64,000 bases of DNA from Baylisascaris procyonis (taxonomy: Eukaryota > Nematoda > Chromadorea > Rhabditida > Ascarididae), in contig JAZARR010000197.1 in NCBI GenBank assembly GCA_037389465.1, positions 8,023,501 to 8,087,500 of the forward strand, in the 5' to 3' direction. Shown here piece by piece: positions 1-14,000 of this stretch (the stretch's first letter is position 1; the number at the start of each line of letters is the position of its first letter). A program made the translations under genes and the position numbers. The notes under the pieces were generated by a model that saw nothing but the letters and a program-made list of their open reading frames with translations, was not told the DNA's origin and did no database searches.

Positions 1-399
1 ATCCATGAGAATATTAAAAAAAAAAAAACAAATATTCCATTTCACCTAGATCATTGCAGATATTCGAACAATGCAATGAAATTACTTGTTGGCAACACTT
101 TCAAAAATTCACACAAATCTCAAAAATCTATCCATTCATAAACAACCCTTATCGAGTAAAAGCTTCAATTAGAACAATTCACCAAAGAAAAAAAAATTGA
201 AAAAAAAATAAAGGCGCAAATATGAAATTTAGAAAAAAAAAACAAACAAACAAACAAGTAATGTGGATATGGATATGATAAAATAGTCTCGAATTTTTTC
301 GACGATTTTCTAAAAGCAGATTGAATGAAACCAATTCTGCTAATTATTATTATTAGTGAACGATGCAACTTAGCAAAACAATTGAAAAGAACGCATTGC
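1..399 (-). other. ptb-1: 3' UTR and downstream of ptb
   Basis: Sequence after the ptb stop codon, AT-rich with several A/T homopolymers (around 15-30, 187-210 and 231-256). No canonical AATAAA was seen on the minus strand here, so the cleavage site may lie beyond the window start or use a variant signal. No coding potential was recognised. Confidence 0.6.
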
Positions 400-532
400 C
401 TAAATTCCACTCTTGGAGAATGATACACGTAGATGTGCATTTTCGGCCAATTTGAAATTGTGCATTTCGATTAGTGCTTCGATTGCCGTTTCAATATCGT
501 TCAATTGCAGCAACGCCATTTTGTGATCTTTC
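400..532 (-). CDS. ptb-1: ptb last coding exon: C-terminal half of RRM4 and stop
   Basis: 133-nt exon. The acceptor reads TTTCTAG on the minus strand at 535-533. The first base completes a proline codon, followed by 43 codons and the TAG stop at 402-400. The peptide begins [10 protein letters not shown] (the RNP1 strand of RRM4), continues with an [14 protein letters not shown] helix, and ends [10 protein letters not shown]. That ending matches the conserved PTB C-terminus ([10 protein letters not shown] in vertebrates), so the protein end is complete in this window. Confidence 0.96.
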
Positions 533-1302
533 CTAGAAATTCAACAAACTTTTTCACATTTTTAAGTGAAAAATATTTGCTGCTGCAAGCTAAAAAAATT
601 GTTAATTGAAAAAAAAAGCAAGATCTATTGACGTATATGATAGAAATCTATTTCTGCTAGAGGGCTTGGACGAAATCAAGGAGAATAGGGATTAAGAACT
701 AATTAGAGCAGAGCGTGAGGAGGGAGTGAAGGCCAGTATGAATTAATCACGGATTCGAAATTAGTGAATCTTTTTCAATAATAATTGCACAAAGTGAACG
801 AAAATTCCGGAAGTGAATTGAAAAATAAGACTTTAACGAACAATTATCTCTGAGCAAAGTTCGGTTGTTGAAAATGATACATTGTATCCCAATCAACGGC
901 TATGATAATGCAAAAAATTTTTAATGCAACACTTTACACGAAGGGTGTTGATACACAAAAGGGCCGAGGTCGGGAAAAATGGACGCATCGCGTGTTTTTG
1001 TAAAATTACAAATCTTACTGAACACATTGCAATTCTCTAAAGTGCAGCAATATTATTTTTACTTCTCACAATAGTGCTATCAGATATGAAAGCATTGCAG
1101 TGCTTCCTGTGAACGAATAACAGTATTACCAACAGTACTTACCGTAGACGTAAAATATTTCCACTATTAGTACTTACAACAACATATTAAATAAATAAAT
1201 AAACAAATAAATAAATAAATTAATTAATTAATAAACAGATAAATAAATAAATAAATAAACAAATAAATAAATAAACATATATATATATACATATACATAT
1301 AC

Positions 1303-1395
<93 letters not shown>

Positions 1396-2248
1396 AACTT
1401 TTTCTTTTTTGCTATCCGTTTGAACCAAATTCTCCTTACTTAGTATAAATTTGAATTGACAAGAATGGCCATTTCTTCAGCATAATAGAATAAAGAATTA
1501 TGATAAGAATCACAACGACAGCACCAAATAAAACCTTTCGGCAGAGGAAAAGAGATGCCTAAAAATTATGTTCCATACAAAAAAAGCAAAACAATAGCAC
1601 TAACGGGAAGAATTTGAATCCTTTAGGTGTGAAGCCACGTTGTTCGAATGCACTCGTCAAATATTCTTCGGTTATATTTGGCGGTATATTAGAGAGATGC
1701 AATGTCGCACTTGGTGGATAGATATTCATATAATTTTTACTGCCTGGTTTTTTGAAACGATGAAGTGGCGATTGAGAATAGTCACGTGTGAGACCCGCAT
1801 CCGGTTGACCTATAACAAAGAAAATGTGTTTCCCCTTATTCTATTTTCTAAGGACGAAGAGTGTGTGGAACTGGCAAAAGAAGAAGAAGAGAGGGGTGGA
1901 AGGGGAGGCAGTCAATTTTCTCTGTTGAATATCCCTTACGTACATCTTATTTTAGCATTTTTAGGCTCACAATAGTTAACAGAAGCGTTCAGAAACAACC
2001 TAAACGAAACAATGTGAAATGAATAGGAAAGAAAAGTGCTGAAAGGTTCGCCCATGAAAGCGCAACGATATGGCCGAACAAACGAGTGGAACGAGAAATG
2101 AGCGTTCCCACATCACATGCCCTCACGTTTGCTGATAAGCGCCGCAAAATGTCATATCAGTTGCCTTTTGGACTATCATAAGATCAAATGACAGCAACTG
2201 ATACAGTGGAACTAAAGCGATCGGCTGAAACCTGAATTTCAGTGCGAG

Positions 2249-2296
<48 letters not shown>

Positions 2297-5200
2297 CGCT
2301 TTCAATTTAAAAAATAGTGCTAAATTAGTGACCGTTTCGGCGTAAAGGGCGAGAAGAAATTTGAAAATATGGCTTCACATAAACACACTTTTCTCATTTA
2401 ATAAGTAATTTCAAGTAGTTGGGTATTTAATTATTTGGTAACTTCAAGGCAAAGTTGATGCAAAAGTTTCCTGTTCACCGAAAACTATGTAAAAATATTC
2501 ATGTAAGCAAACACAGGGAGTGGTGATACTAAAAGATTTTTGAATATTAACAGTAAAATAAATATGCACCATACAAGACTTAATGTTACGATGATTTCAA
2601 ATTCCTGTTTGAGTGATTTTGATAAGGAGGTATTAGAAATCGAACTTTACGTTTACAATGGGAAATGCCGCTTAATCATTGAGTTAAAATTGATCTACGT
2701 AAAGTAACGCCTAGATGGGAATATAAATAGAACAATTTACAGTGATGTGTTGAAAGAAAGAAAAATTAAATTAAATTAAAGAAATAATTAAAATAATTAA
2801 AGAAACCTTCTTTAGGCATTTGAACATTGCTATGCTTCGAAGTAGCAACACGAATTTGTTTATCGTGCCAACGAACTTTATCCAAATGTTGAATCGCTGA
2901 AATAATCGTTCAAGTAAGCTAACAAAAATTTAGAAAAAGATACAATTTACATAATGAATAAAACAACAACAAAAAAAACCAGATCAATAATGACGTCATC
3001 AACACGGGTATTTTATTTCAAAGATTGCAAACTGTTGGCTATTCTTGAAATTCTCTCAGAACTTATGAACGAATCATTTGGCACATAAGCATGCCCCATG
3101 CATCAACCATTTGCAGCGTATAAACTACAATCGCTTTACAAAATGTGGCTTCAGTCTTTCTCATGGAGCCTAGGCTTTATACATTTGGCTAGCATGATTA
3201 AATAAGCCAAGAGAGTATTCGTTTATGAAATATTGAAGGCCATACACTAAGATCTGTTGAATATATAAATGTCTAAGAATAAGCCATATAATAAACGAAT
3301 ATAGATACCAAGAGAAGCAACACAATCAGCTAGCAGTATCACAATGAATTACCCACAATAAATCAACTTTTCTAAACAAAGAAGAAAAACTTATTCTTTT
3401 ATTGCATAAAGTCAAACCTAAGCGAAAAGCTTCTTTCCTCCAAAATTTTGGTTCTCATCCATACAATTAAACAGCAATTACCCATTGCATAGATGAATTT
3501 CGGAAATACGACATTCGCTCAGCAAAAACTTAAAATTAAAAGGTAAGAAAAATCTCATTGATCACAGACAAAAAATCCATAAAAAATCAAAATCTCATTG
3601 ATCGCAAATAAAAAATTCCATAAAAAATCAACTATTTTTAAAATTTTTCAGCGAAAAATTCGAAAAATTATCATTTTAATCTCAAAGGAATCGAATATTT
3701 GAATACGTATATATATACCAAGCTGAGCTTGTTGTGGTTCAGCATATTGTATCAATGCATTATCTTTTTTGTTGAATAATATTTTCACACGTTGCACGTC
3801 ACCGTATACGCCTGAAAACAAAATTCCATTTATTATTTAAATACTCTTATATTTTAATCATTTCTATGATCGTTTATAATATTTTAAAATTCACAAATGA
3901 AATAAATGTGATTGAAATATGCAAATAATTAAAACGTTGAATGATCGATTTAATACAAAAATGCATTACAAAATAAGCGCAATCAAATCAAATTTAATCT
4001 ATTAAGTTTATTTATGAAATCAGCTATCATACTTTATTATTTACTATTTTCCGCCCTAAATAATTTCGTATGTAAATTTTCAGTCTCAAATAACTAAATT
4101 TTACAAATATAAAGCGATATCGTATGCTAATTTATGCTAAATTCCATTTTTTTGGTGCTTCTGCAAATTTTTGCCTAAAAAGCGCATTATGGCATCCTCT
4201 CCACGCATATGTATGTGTATGATGGTTTGTCTGCTTGTCTGTTCAGTGAATTCGACAACCGCCTGTAGCTATAGCCACAAAATGTTTTGTCTGTGGTGAT
4301 GCCCTAGAAGAACTCTAACGGTGATGTATCAAATTCGGAACGAACTATAGACAATTTAATGAGCCCGAAAACCTGAATGCATTTTGCAAGTGGTCGGATT
4401 TCATTCAGCATCGGTCGGGTCGAAAAAAGAAACCGATCGTCTTAGAAGATTTGTACGAGCGCATGGGTCGGGTTAAGTGAAACATCAGTGCTTCATTGTG
4501 ACAATTTATTTTTTGCTCGCAGTTCACAGAATCAGTTGACCTGATGAGGGGAATGACAAAAGCGCGCATCGTGCCACTGCCTCTGGCGCGTATTCCTGTT
4601 TTTGAAAAATTACTCTTACATCGTCACATCTAATGCACTACAAAAGCGAGGTCTTGACTCATCCTTTTTAGCTCACTTATTAGTGATCGCCCTCTCCCTT
4701 CCCGTCCACCTGTAGCGCATTGCTCTCCATCTCAAGTGCCCAGGAAATATGTGAGCTCAACTCATACACCTTAATTTCAATAAGACTTTTGGAGAACGGA
4801 GGATGAAAAGGCCAGCAAATGAGCCTCATCGACGACTATAATATATGACCTTTGCACAAATTTCGATGCACCGTTCACCCTTAATGTTGAAAAAGCTCCT
4901 TCTTTAAAATTGAAAAGGCATACATCCCTTCACTCAAGCTCAACAAATATGTTCGTGAATAAGTTCAAATTCTAGACTGCTGAGGCTAAATCGAATCGTA
5001 CTCAAAAACTGAACAATTACTCCTCTGAGGAATGGACCATCACAGAAACGGGAAGTCTGAAGACTGCTCGACAAAGGTGATAGAACTGTAATCGCAGTAG
5101 CATAATGATAGATAAACTTGCCCGGGTATGGATACGCTTGGAATTACTGTTTTTTATCACTTGGATTTACTAAAGCGAAGCCATAGGAATCAATAATTTT

Positions 5201-7927
5201 ACATGTAATAGGGAGAGGTATCGAAATGAAAAAAAATGGGGAGACTTATTTTGTTCGTAAAAATTTGGTGGACTTGCATCAACAACGTGTAGCATTTCAA
5301 GATAGAAGAAATCGGTTTTATTCAAAAGGAAAAGGCTAATCAAAGAAGTGAGTTATATTTTCCCTTAAATTTAGGGAAGCAAAGGGTGGAAGAGGAAATC
5401 AGCAGTTACTAAGCAGGATTGCAGGTATTGAAAGACCCTCCACGTCAGATAATACTGCAAATGTTTAGAGTGGCTAGAATAACAGTATTATGAGCAATGA
5501 AAAGTTTTTTGAGAGGAAACACAATATCATATCAGCAAGTGTGCGTTTGACCGTCAAGTTGTGTTCTTCAACGTTGCATTTTTTAATGGCAGAGAATGTG
5601 GTCAAAACAGTTTGCATATTTTGTAATTGGTGCACAACTACACATACCTAGGTGTAAATAATTTTAATGATGAATATGATGATGCATTTACCGCTTCCAC
5701 TAGAAAAATATTCAACTTCTATGGCATTAAGAGATAATAGTATAAGAAAACCTATAAAAGTTAGCATACTTAAGCATCTGACTTAACTTTCTGAGGAATT
5801 TCTACCTCTCTTGAATAACTTGTGAGAGATTAAAGTTTATTTCACAAGAATAAGAGGAGACGGGCGTATCAAGAAGAGTACCTCTTCAGTTGATCATAAA
5901 TCCAACGTATATATACTCATTTCAGTAAGCCAGAAAGAAAAAATTAGAGTAGATTTCAGACATTCCAGACATAAATGCACGCTGAGACGTACGCACACAT
6001 ACACGACGACTGCTGAGAATTTGAAAATTTCGATCTTCCGCTCAGCAGAAGAAGTAATTATATTATTATAGGTTTCATTATATGCATTGGTTTTGAATTG
6101 TAAGGAAATAATTCCCCTTTCTGATAAATTAAAAAAAGAATTCGGGAAAAAATTCAAATTTTCCAATAAGCATTTTTCAACAATATAGTAAATATTTGAA
6201 GGCATATTGAATATGTTAAAAAACAGCCTTAAGATTCGAGAACAATAGCCGGGTATTAACAATCAGCCAAATATTGAGAACAGAATAAAAAAAGAATTTT
6301 TTTTAGAAGCAAGCATTTCCGTATAAAAGGGGAAATATAACAAAATATTGAGAAAAAAAAGCAGCTAAAAGATAAGGCAATTATATCAACTATTGAACTA
6401 AAAATTCAAGCAAAACATTCTCCATCACAACAGAAACTTTGAAAGCCAAAAGGAAAATAGAGGCGAAACAATTCGATTAAAAGCTTTTTGGTTAAAATAT
6501 TGTTGAGAAAAAAAAATAAAGGTAATTTTACAATGAAAAATCACCTAAGCAAACTAATAATTTTCCTCATTTACAAAGTTTCTCGTTCATTGCATTTTGC
6601 ATTGTTCATTTATTGTATTTTGCATTTCTCATGTATCACATTTTTTGCTTTCATCTACTTCAGTATTCATTCTTCCACAACGTAACCACTTCCCTCATCG
6701 GGAACGCTTATCAAACTGTTTGCATTTCTGTTGACAAGTAAATTTATTGTTTTCCTGTCTTTCATAATGTAGAGGAGAATTACAATTGTTTTTTTTTTTA
6801 CCTTAGAGATGCTATGTTATACTTACCTACAGTTCAACTCCTCCCCTCCATACATTCATCACTATATTAAACTGCATCGTTTCCGTTCATTTGCATATAT
6901 CATAACAAACTATGGCTGTGTAAATGATTCATCGTTCGGGAAACCCTTCAAAATTTATTTAGTGGTACGAAGATTTTATTCCTAAAGTTTTACTTGAAAA
7001 TGATTAAGTGCAATTTTCATGCAAAAAAAAAGCGACTAAAGTGTTTTTCGTGAGATGAATAATTCATTGAAATTTAAAAGAGTGAATGATGCGTTTGTTT
7101 TCGAAAAAGAAAAAAAACTATATTTTCTATTTTAAAAAAAAGGAAAGAAAAAAAGATAACAAAGAGGCACACATACCGAAAAGAGTGAAGAGAGCATCTG
7201 GCGTGATTTTCTGAAAAGAAGGACAGCGATAGAATAAAGGCATCGAAAGTGATTTGCACATAGGTAAGCAAGTTGATTCTCTAGCAAGCAATCTATGGAT
7301 ATTCATTAAATATCTTAATATGATTATTGTTGTTTTCAATCACATTATTAGTAAAAGTTTTCTACCTGCTTAAACCCCTTATAAACTTCTCTAGTACGTA
7401 GTACTTGCAAATTTCAATTGAAGAATTTGATCCTGCCGGCATAAATAGTTTATAAAATTTAAAAATAAAGTGACAGGTGCAAAATTAGATAAAATAATTA
7501 GCGGTCGTGGGTAACTTGTCGAAGCGTCAAATATTACATCAGAAAATGTGCAACATTACCATCTCATCCAAAAAAAAACCCCCAACGGAAATATTTCAAC
7601 ATAATGAAGCTGAATTAGAAAATTTTTATAAACGAAGCGAATTTTTAAAAAATGCCTGATTGCAATTCTTTCAAAACGAAAACATTAGGGTCGATAATAA
7701 ATCCACAATATAAAATGTCATGGATATATGATTCCGACAAATATAAACATGAAATATATCAAATGTGAAAGAGTTTCGTAAGGCAGTCAACAAGTTGACA
7801 CCGCTAAAGTAAACGTTTTCTAATTAATAAAAATTTGTAATGCACAAGCAGGTTGAAGTATTTTACACACTGTCATATTCCTATAAAGCAGCGGTCATAT
7901 ATGTATGATTCGCAACATGTAGAATTA

Positions 7928-8001
<74 letters not shown>

Positions 8002-11000
8002 TTCGCGTTTCTTTTGCAAATTTCATTCTTCGAGTTTATCTTTCCCCACTCGTACACGTATGACATTAGCATCTGATTTTGATCTGTTAAGATTCGACGT
8101 TGGAATATTCAGAAGGGAGGAGGAAAGGATGGGGGAGGGGACGGGAAGAAGGGTGAAACAGTAATTTTATTTCTACATGTAACTGTTTCAGCGATACGAC
8201 TTAAGCACTTACATTTAGAGCAAACAGAAGTAAGAAAATGAAATTCAAAGTTAGCAGTCAAATGAAACCAATAAAGAATATTCGGTAAAACGTTGAAATA
8301 ATTAGAGATAGACGGTTAAAAGGCTTACTAATCGTTGTTTCACATTATCACAAAGTATAAATTTGTCATGCATAATATCACTTTTGTGGCACAATTTGCG
8401 CTTTTTTTATCATATCGAATTTTTCTAATTTCTCGTTTCCTAGTTGGATTATTTTCATCTTATGAAATGTTTCCAAAAATAATGCCTTGAATTTATGACA
8501 TATAAGAATCATGCATGAAATCATCGGTGTAATCATTCATAAAACTTAGAAAAACGTGAAATCAATTTAGAAAATAGAGAAATGAGTAAAGAAACTAGTA
8601 CGATACATACTTTTTTCGTTTCATCCATTCGACCAAACAACTTCACTGATGTGCTAAGGAATTTGGCACGATATGCGCTTTTTGTTTTTAATCTGCCTGA
8701 GCAAGTGGTTTTATAGTGTGCCAAGGTAATTGGCACGATATGCCTGTTTCTTCATTCTACCTATTTGACTAAGGAGTTTACCGCACTTATGTTTGAAGTG
8801 ATCCGACCGCTCGTACAAAAACTCCTACGAATTGCCCCTCTTTTTTTGTAATTCGACCGATGCAAAACCAGAAATAAGTTGACGCTAAATGCACATAAAT
8901 TTTCTCCACCTTTAGTCCCTAAAATTCGTCAAGAGGTGACGAAATACCGCAAACGATGGTACATCGTGGTACTTGATACATGGTTACATCCCATGATGAA
9001 TATAATATATGCCAAACTTTCACAACTCCAGCTTCACTCATTTTCGGGTTGAAGTGACCAGACATACACTTACAGACAAGATGCTGCCGTAAAAAGGGCA
9101 TAAGCATACCAGAGGAGCTGCAACAATATGCGCTTTTGTAATTCCGCTCATTGCACAAAGCAGTCTCATAAACCACTGATAAATAATAAAATTTTAAAAC
9201 GCCTTAAGGCATATTTGAACGTCCATAATTTTCAGGGTTTAAGTTATAATATAGGTCGTATTGAAGAATTTTTTTTGACTCGAGTTTCAATGATTTTCTG
9301 ATAGAATGATGAACTGAACTATGGCTCATTTAACAACTTTCAAAGCATAAACTACAAAATATTTTTTATGTCATATCGATCAAATCAACTTCACAAAACG
9401 TCAAATCTTTTACTGACATAAATAATGTCATTCAAAACAAAATACAGTTGGAGGATAGAGATGGATCAAAAAGTCGGAAAAATAAGGAAAAATAAGAGAA
9501 AAGATCAAATTATAAATCTAAGCAATATCAATTCGGAATGGTTTATAAGTGGAAAAGAAATTTTTCATTAAGTGAAAAATATATTTCTAAACATTATGAA
9601 TAAAATTTAGCTTCCCTCTCATGCTTAACTAATATCGAATGACGTTTCTAAATGTCAAACCATTGTTTTCTAATTTCGAGTCTTGAAAAAGAGGAGTACA
9701 GAGGGGGACAGCATATAAAAAAGGAATAGACTAAAACAGAAAATTTTTACGATGACGATAAAAAGTTACACCATTTTCATAACGAATGAGAAAAAAAAAT
9801 GAGAAAAACTTTCAAAAAAGTAATATATTTGTGAAATCACTAGTGAGTCAATTATTAGGGACAAATTTTTACGAATTTTTGCACTATTGAATTTCATTAT
9901 AATAACTGAATAGGATTTCATTTTATTTCCTTTTTTTTTGATGAATTATTCGAATAAATTCAGTTATCACTTATTCAGCTCAGCAGTTCAGTGCACATTT
10001 AAAAAAAAAAAGGAAAAAAAGCAAAAATTCAGTATTTAAAAAAAAGCAAAAAATTCAGTAAGATTTTTTGTTATCTTCAATGAAGCAAAAAACAACTCTT
10101 GGAAGAGCTCTTATGTAATTAAGATGATCTTTGTGTATGTCGGAATTATAATGACGAACCTCAGAAAAAAATTACCGCACCACATAAGTACGGATAATGC
10201 ATCCTTGTATTTGCATTAAGTTACCATATTTGAAATGGATGACGTCATAGGGAATCTATTTGCAGAAAACTATGACGTCAACATAACTAAATTGAGTAAG
10301 GTGCTGAAGAAAAGCTTGTACACATATGAGTGAAACGCCCAATTTACGCTAAGAATAGAATATCTATTCAAATGCTGTCAATATAAGGAAGTTGCAAACA
10401 TGCTTTAGCAAATAGATTGGCTACAAAATCAAGAGTTGTTAGAAAATATGGAATTTTGAGGGAAAAAATTTTCACTCTCAAGGATTATATCAAACGATTT
10501 TCCAACTTTTCTTTATAGAAGGAGCAAAACCATTGCAATAAGTTCATCGAAACATTAAAAAGCTTAGTATTATTCTAATCTCGTTAACGACAACTCGATA
10601 GAATGGAATTCCTTTCCTTCTATTTCAATCGATTTTTAAGGCTTTTCGTTCACTTCCTACCATCTACTTACTTTTATGCGGAAACGCCGTCAGTCAAAAT
10701 GGGAGCAGAAGTAATGAACTCTGCGAGCAAATCTACAAGAAAAACAAATAACTATATATGTTTTCAGGTAGGATTTGCTTAAGAAATTGCTACGAAAGCA
10801 ACACGATTCGTGGATCAATCGTTTGGTGTGAAGACCAAATCATGACTGGATTGAAGTCTTCACAAATCATCACAGATGATAAGAATTCGGGAGTCGAACT
10901 ATCATCGTTCAATTTATTCCAGATCTTCCATTGCCTAGCGCATTCAATAATGAAAGTTTTCTTGTAGTTTGAGTATTGCCCACTCTATTTGAGTATAGTT

Positions 11001-14000
11001 GAGTCACTACGCTTGACCGGCACCAATAGCACATTATCGATACATTGTGATCGTTGACCACAATCGGCTGCTGACCATTAACCGTGTGGTGCATGGTGAC
11101 AGCAGAACTATACTTTTATTTCTTAATTAAATGGTCCTTATATTGGGCATAAGGTCAATAATAGTATTTGTTAAGAGTGTTTCGATGACAGAAAATAGAG
11201 AGAACGGCTATAGGATTTGTCAAGGAAAAGAGGAAGATCGAAAGGAAGAAAACGATCAAGCATTTTTTGCAAGCACGATATCTGCACCCCCTGAGTCGTA
11301 TATAAAGCTGAACGTAGTGGAAATATGATACCTATTTAAATAGGTCATATTTATTCTTTTACGTAATGATGAATGAAACTAAGGCCAACCGCTTCCATAA
11401 ATTGATTTGGATAGTCAATTCAAATCAAACCGGTCGCTTAGCGACTGTATATGAAATGTGTTTTACGATCTGAAGCGATCGCGCCAGCAACTCGAAGGAA
11501 TTTTGAAACGAGTTTGAATACGGATTCGTCTAATACTAACCTCAATAATCCAACAGCAAACAACGGGGGGTCAGAAAAAACTTGATTCTTCGATATTATT
11601 TTTGCCTTTTTTTTATTTTCATTTCCGTTTGGACAATAATATTTTCTAATACAACGTTTCCTAAGGATTAAGCAATACTTTCAAAAGTAAGAATTACACA
11701 GAGAATGGGCCAAACACTAATAAGCCTCAAAACCAATCCATCGAATCTGGAACGCAAATTATAATAAAAGAAGCGATAAAATAGCCCATAAGACACAAAA
11801 AATCATCCTTGCATAGTTAAGTGACAATATTTAATCGCTTCATCCTGACGTGAATGCATGCTTTACGACAGGGAAAGATGCATAAAGTAAAAAAAAAGTA
11901 AAGTAAAGGTATTTTGCATAAAGTGAAATTTTTCATGAATATTTTGCATAAGGTATTTTTAAAGTATTTTGCAGCATTTTGCATAAAGTAAAAAAAAATT
12001 TTCAAAAAAAAGCACTAACATTTTCATCGAGATTCGAGACGAGAATCACCGGTGAGATATTAAGGACTCCAACATGTGGAAACCTTAATGCAGCAGCAGT
12101 TGCGTTAAGTACGGCCGCATTCGCTGCTGCTGGACTACCAGCTCCAGAAGCTAGTGTTGTTGTTAGACCAGTTAAGAATGGTGACATTCCTGATGGAGAA
12201 GCGGCTAGAGCATCCGCAAAACCTATAAATAACCTTTCCTTTTCACATTAATAATCACTTTTATACATGCCTTCGCTCCCCTCGTCAATAAAACTCATGG
12301 GGGGGGGGGGACGGTGCTGTGATGGAACTTAAAAAGTGAACACTTATATCTTCTCAGATGGCATTTAATAGGTATCTGTATCCATATCCATAACACTTGT
12401 GTCTTCAACATTTTTTGAAGAAATATAAAGAGGTAAGCGTTCGGAAGGATTATTCTGGAAGAACAACATGTTGTGCTATATTCGAGTCCTGCAACAGACT
12501 AGTAGAATTTTCTACTCCCTTTCCGGCACTTTATTTAAATTTCATTTATGAAAATCCTGTGACGCATCAGAACGATCATTCAGATGTACGGATAAGACGT
12601 AGTTTTAATTATTGATTGTTAGCGCTAAGAATTTCGTGTCTAAAATTATATGAATGTGATAGTGCTGAAAATGAACTGAAACAGTGAATATAGTGGTCGG
12701 CAGCTGCGTTGATGAATATAGTGAAGAGTATATTGGCGATTGTCATGAATATGAGTTGGTAACGGGAAATCAACAACATAAAAACTGACTGCGTAATTTT
12801 TTTTTTTTTTAGAACACCGCACGGGTTCATGAAAGGCATTGATATTTTTATCCGCTGTATCAGCGAACTGCCTAAATTTGATAAACTTCCAAAACTATCT
12901 CGAAGGCGAAGGGAATCACGATGAAAAGTTGCAAATATATATTCACAAAATTCAACATATAAATATTAGTATTCGTGATTCATATAAACGTATGCATACA
13001 ACCTACACCCCTCATAATGAATTTCTGCAATGCAAAGTGCAAAATGCACACACAAACGTAGAAACATTGCATTGCAAACAATCTAGCTAAATGATGCATA
13101 CGTTTGCTTAGTTTAATAAGGTTTTCTGATGTTAAAGGTCTCTCTATGAAGATGGTTACAACTATATAGAAACTTATCAACAGACGGATATTAATAAGGC
13201 AAAAAATAACAAGGCTTAGAGCATAACATAACCAAAATCAACCTTCATTTCAGTAAGATTGAAATTGATAGATTGCAGGTAAATCTAATCTTGGATGAAA
13301 ATAAATTTGCCGAAGAGAGACCTGCTTGTGGGAATGCTGCTTGTTGTTGAAGAGCATATTGAGGATTGGCCGCACTGAATGGAAATGCAAAAGGTGATTG
13401 CACCAAAGAAGCTATCGCCGGACCCATTTGACCACCGGTAGCTGCTGACACTGCAAAAAAATATCATCCTGAAATGCCTCTTCCACTTACTTGAAATCCC
13501 TTTCCCCATCTACCTAAAATGCCCTCCACTTTGCCAACATATTTGCCAAATATGGATTTCCCTGTATATTTTATGCAACGAACATCTCCTTCGACGCCAC
13601 CAAAAGTTTCATTCAATAATCTTTCATTTTTGTTGATGCCGAACATTACCGAAACAACCTGTAATTAGGAAAGCGCGCCAGAGGAATTAGCACGATATGC
13701 ACTTTTGCATTCCGCTCAATTCAGCAATCATCGCCATAACGCTCCAATAGAAATAAACAAATTGATGAATTTACATTTCGAGTGCCAAACCGATGACAAA
13801 AATTTGTCAAATATTATTCGCTTCTCTATGACGTGACCGATATCACAGATTTTCTTGCATATTTAAGATTGTTTGCAGCGTTTTTCGGAGTCGATGGATA
13901 AATGCGAAATATGGTAGAATAAATCGTTTTGCGGTGTACATTAACATACCTGGTTTCGATGGGGAACAGCCGGGCAGATAGTCAGATGGGTGGGCAAACA

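Larger units (their letters stand above)
7211..12019 (-). other. ptb intron upstream of the micro-exon
   Basis: 4.8-kb intron, the longest in the gene, preceding the micro-exon. It contains a (TA)n microsatellite at 7930-7999, three dispersed-repeat copies (about 8651, 8717 and 9109), an inverted pair of TGACGTCA boxes at 10239-10280, and TTTTGCATAAAGT repeats at 11879-11999 close to the 5' splice site. No coding exon was recognised. Confidence 0.8.

Noticed and set aside
1640..1975. 111-codon plus-strand frame
   Set aside because: Antisense shadow of the ptb RRM4 exon at 1605-1809.
7853..8164. 103-codon plus-strand open frame
   Set aside because: Most of it is a Tyr/Ile read of the (TA)n microsatellite; the minus-strand counterpart is the same artefact.
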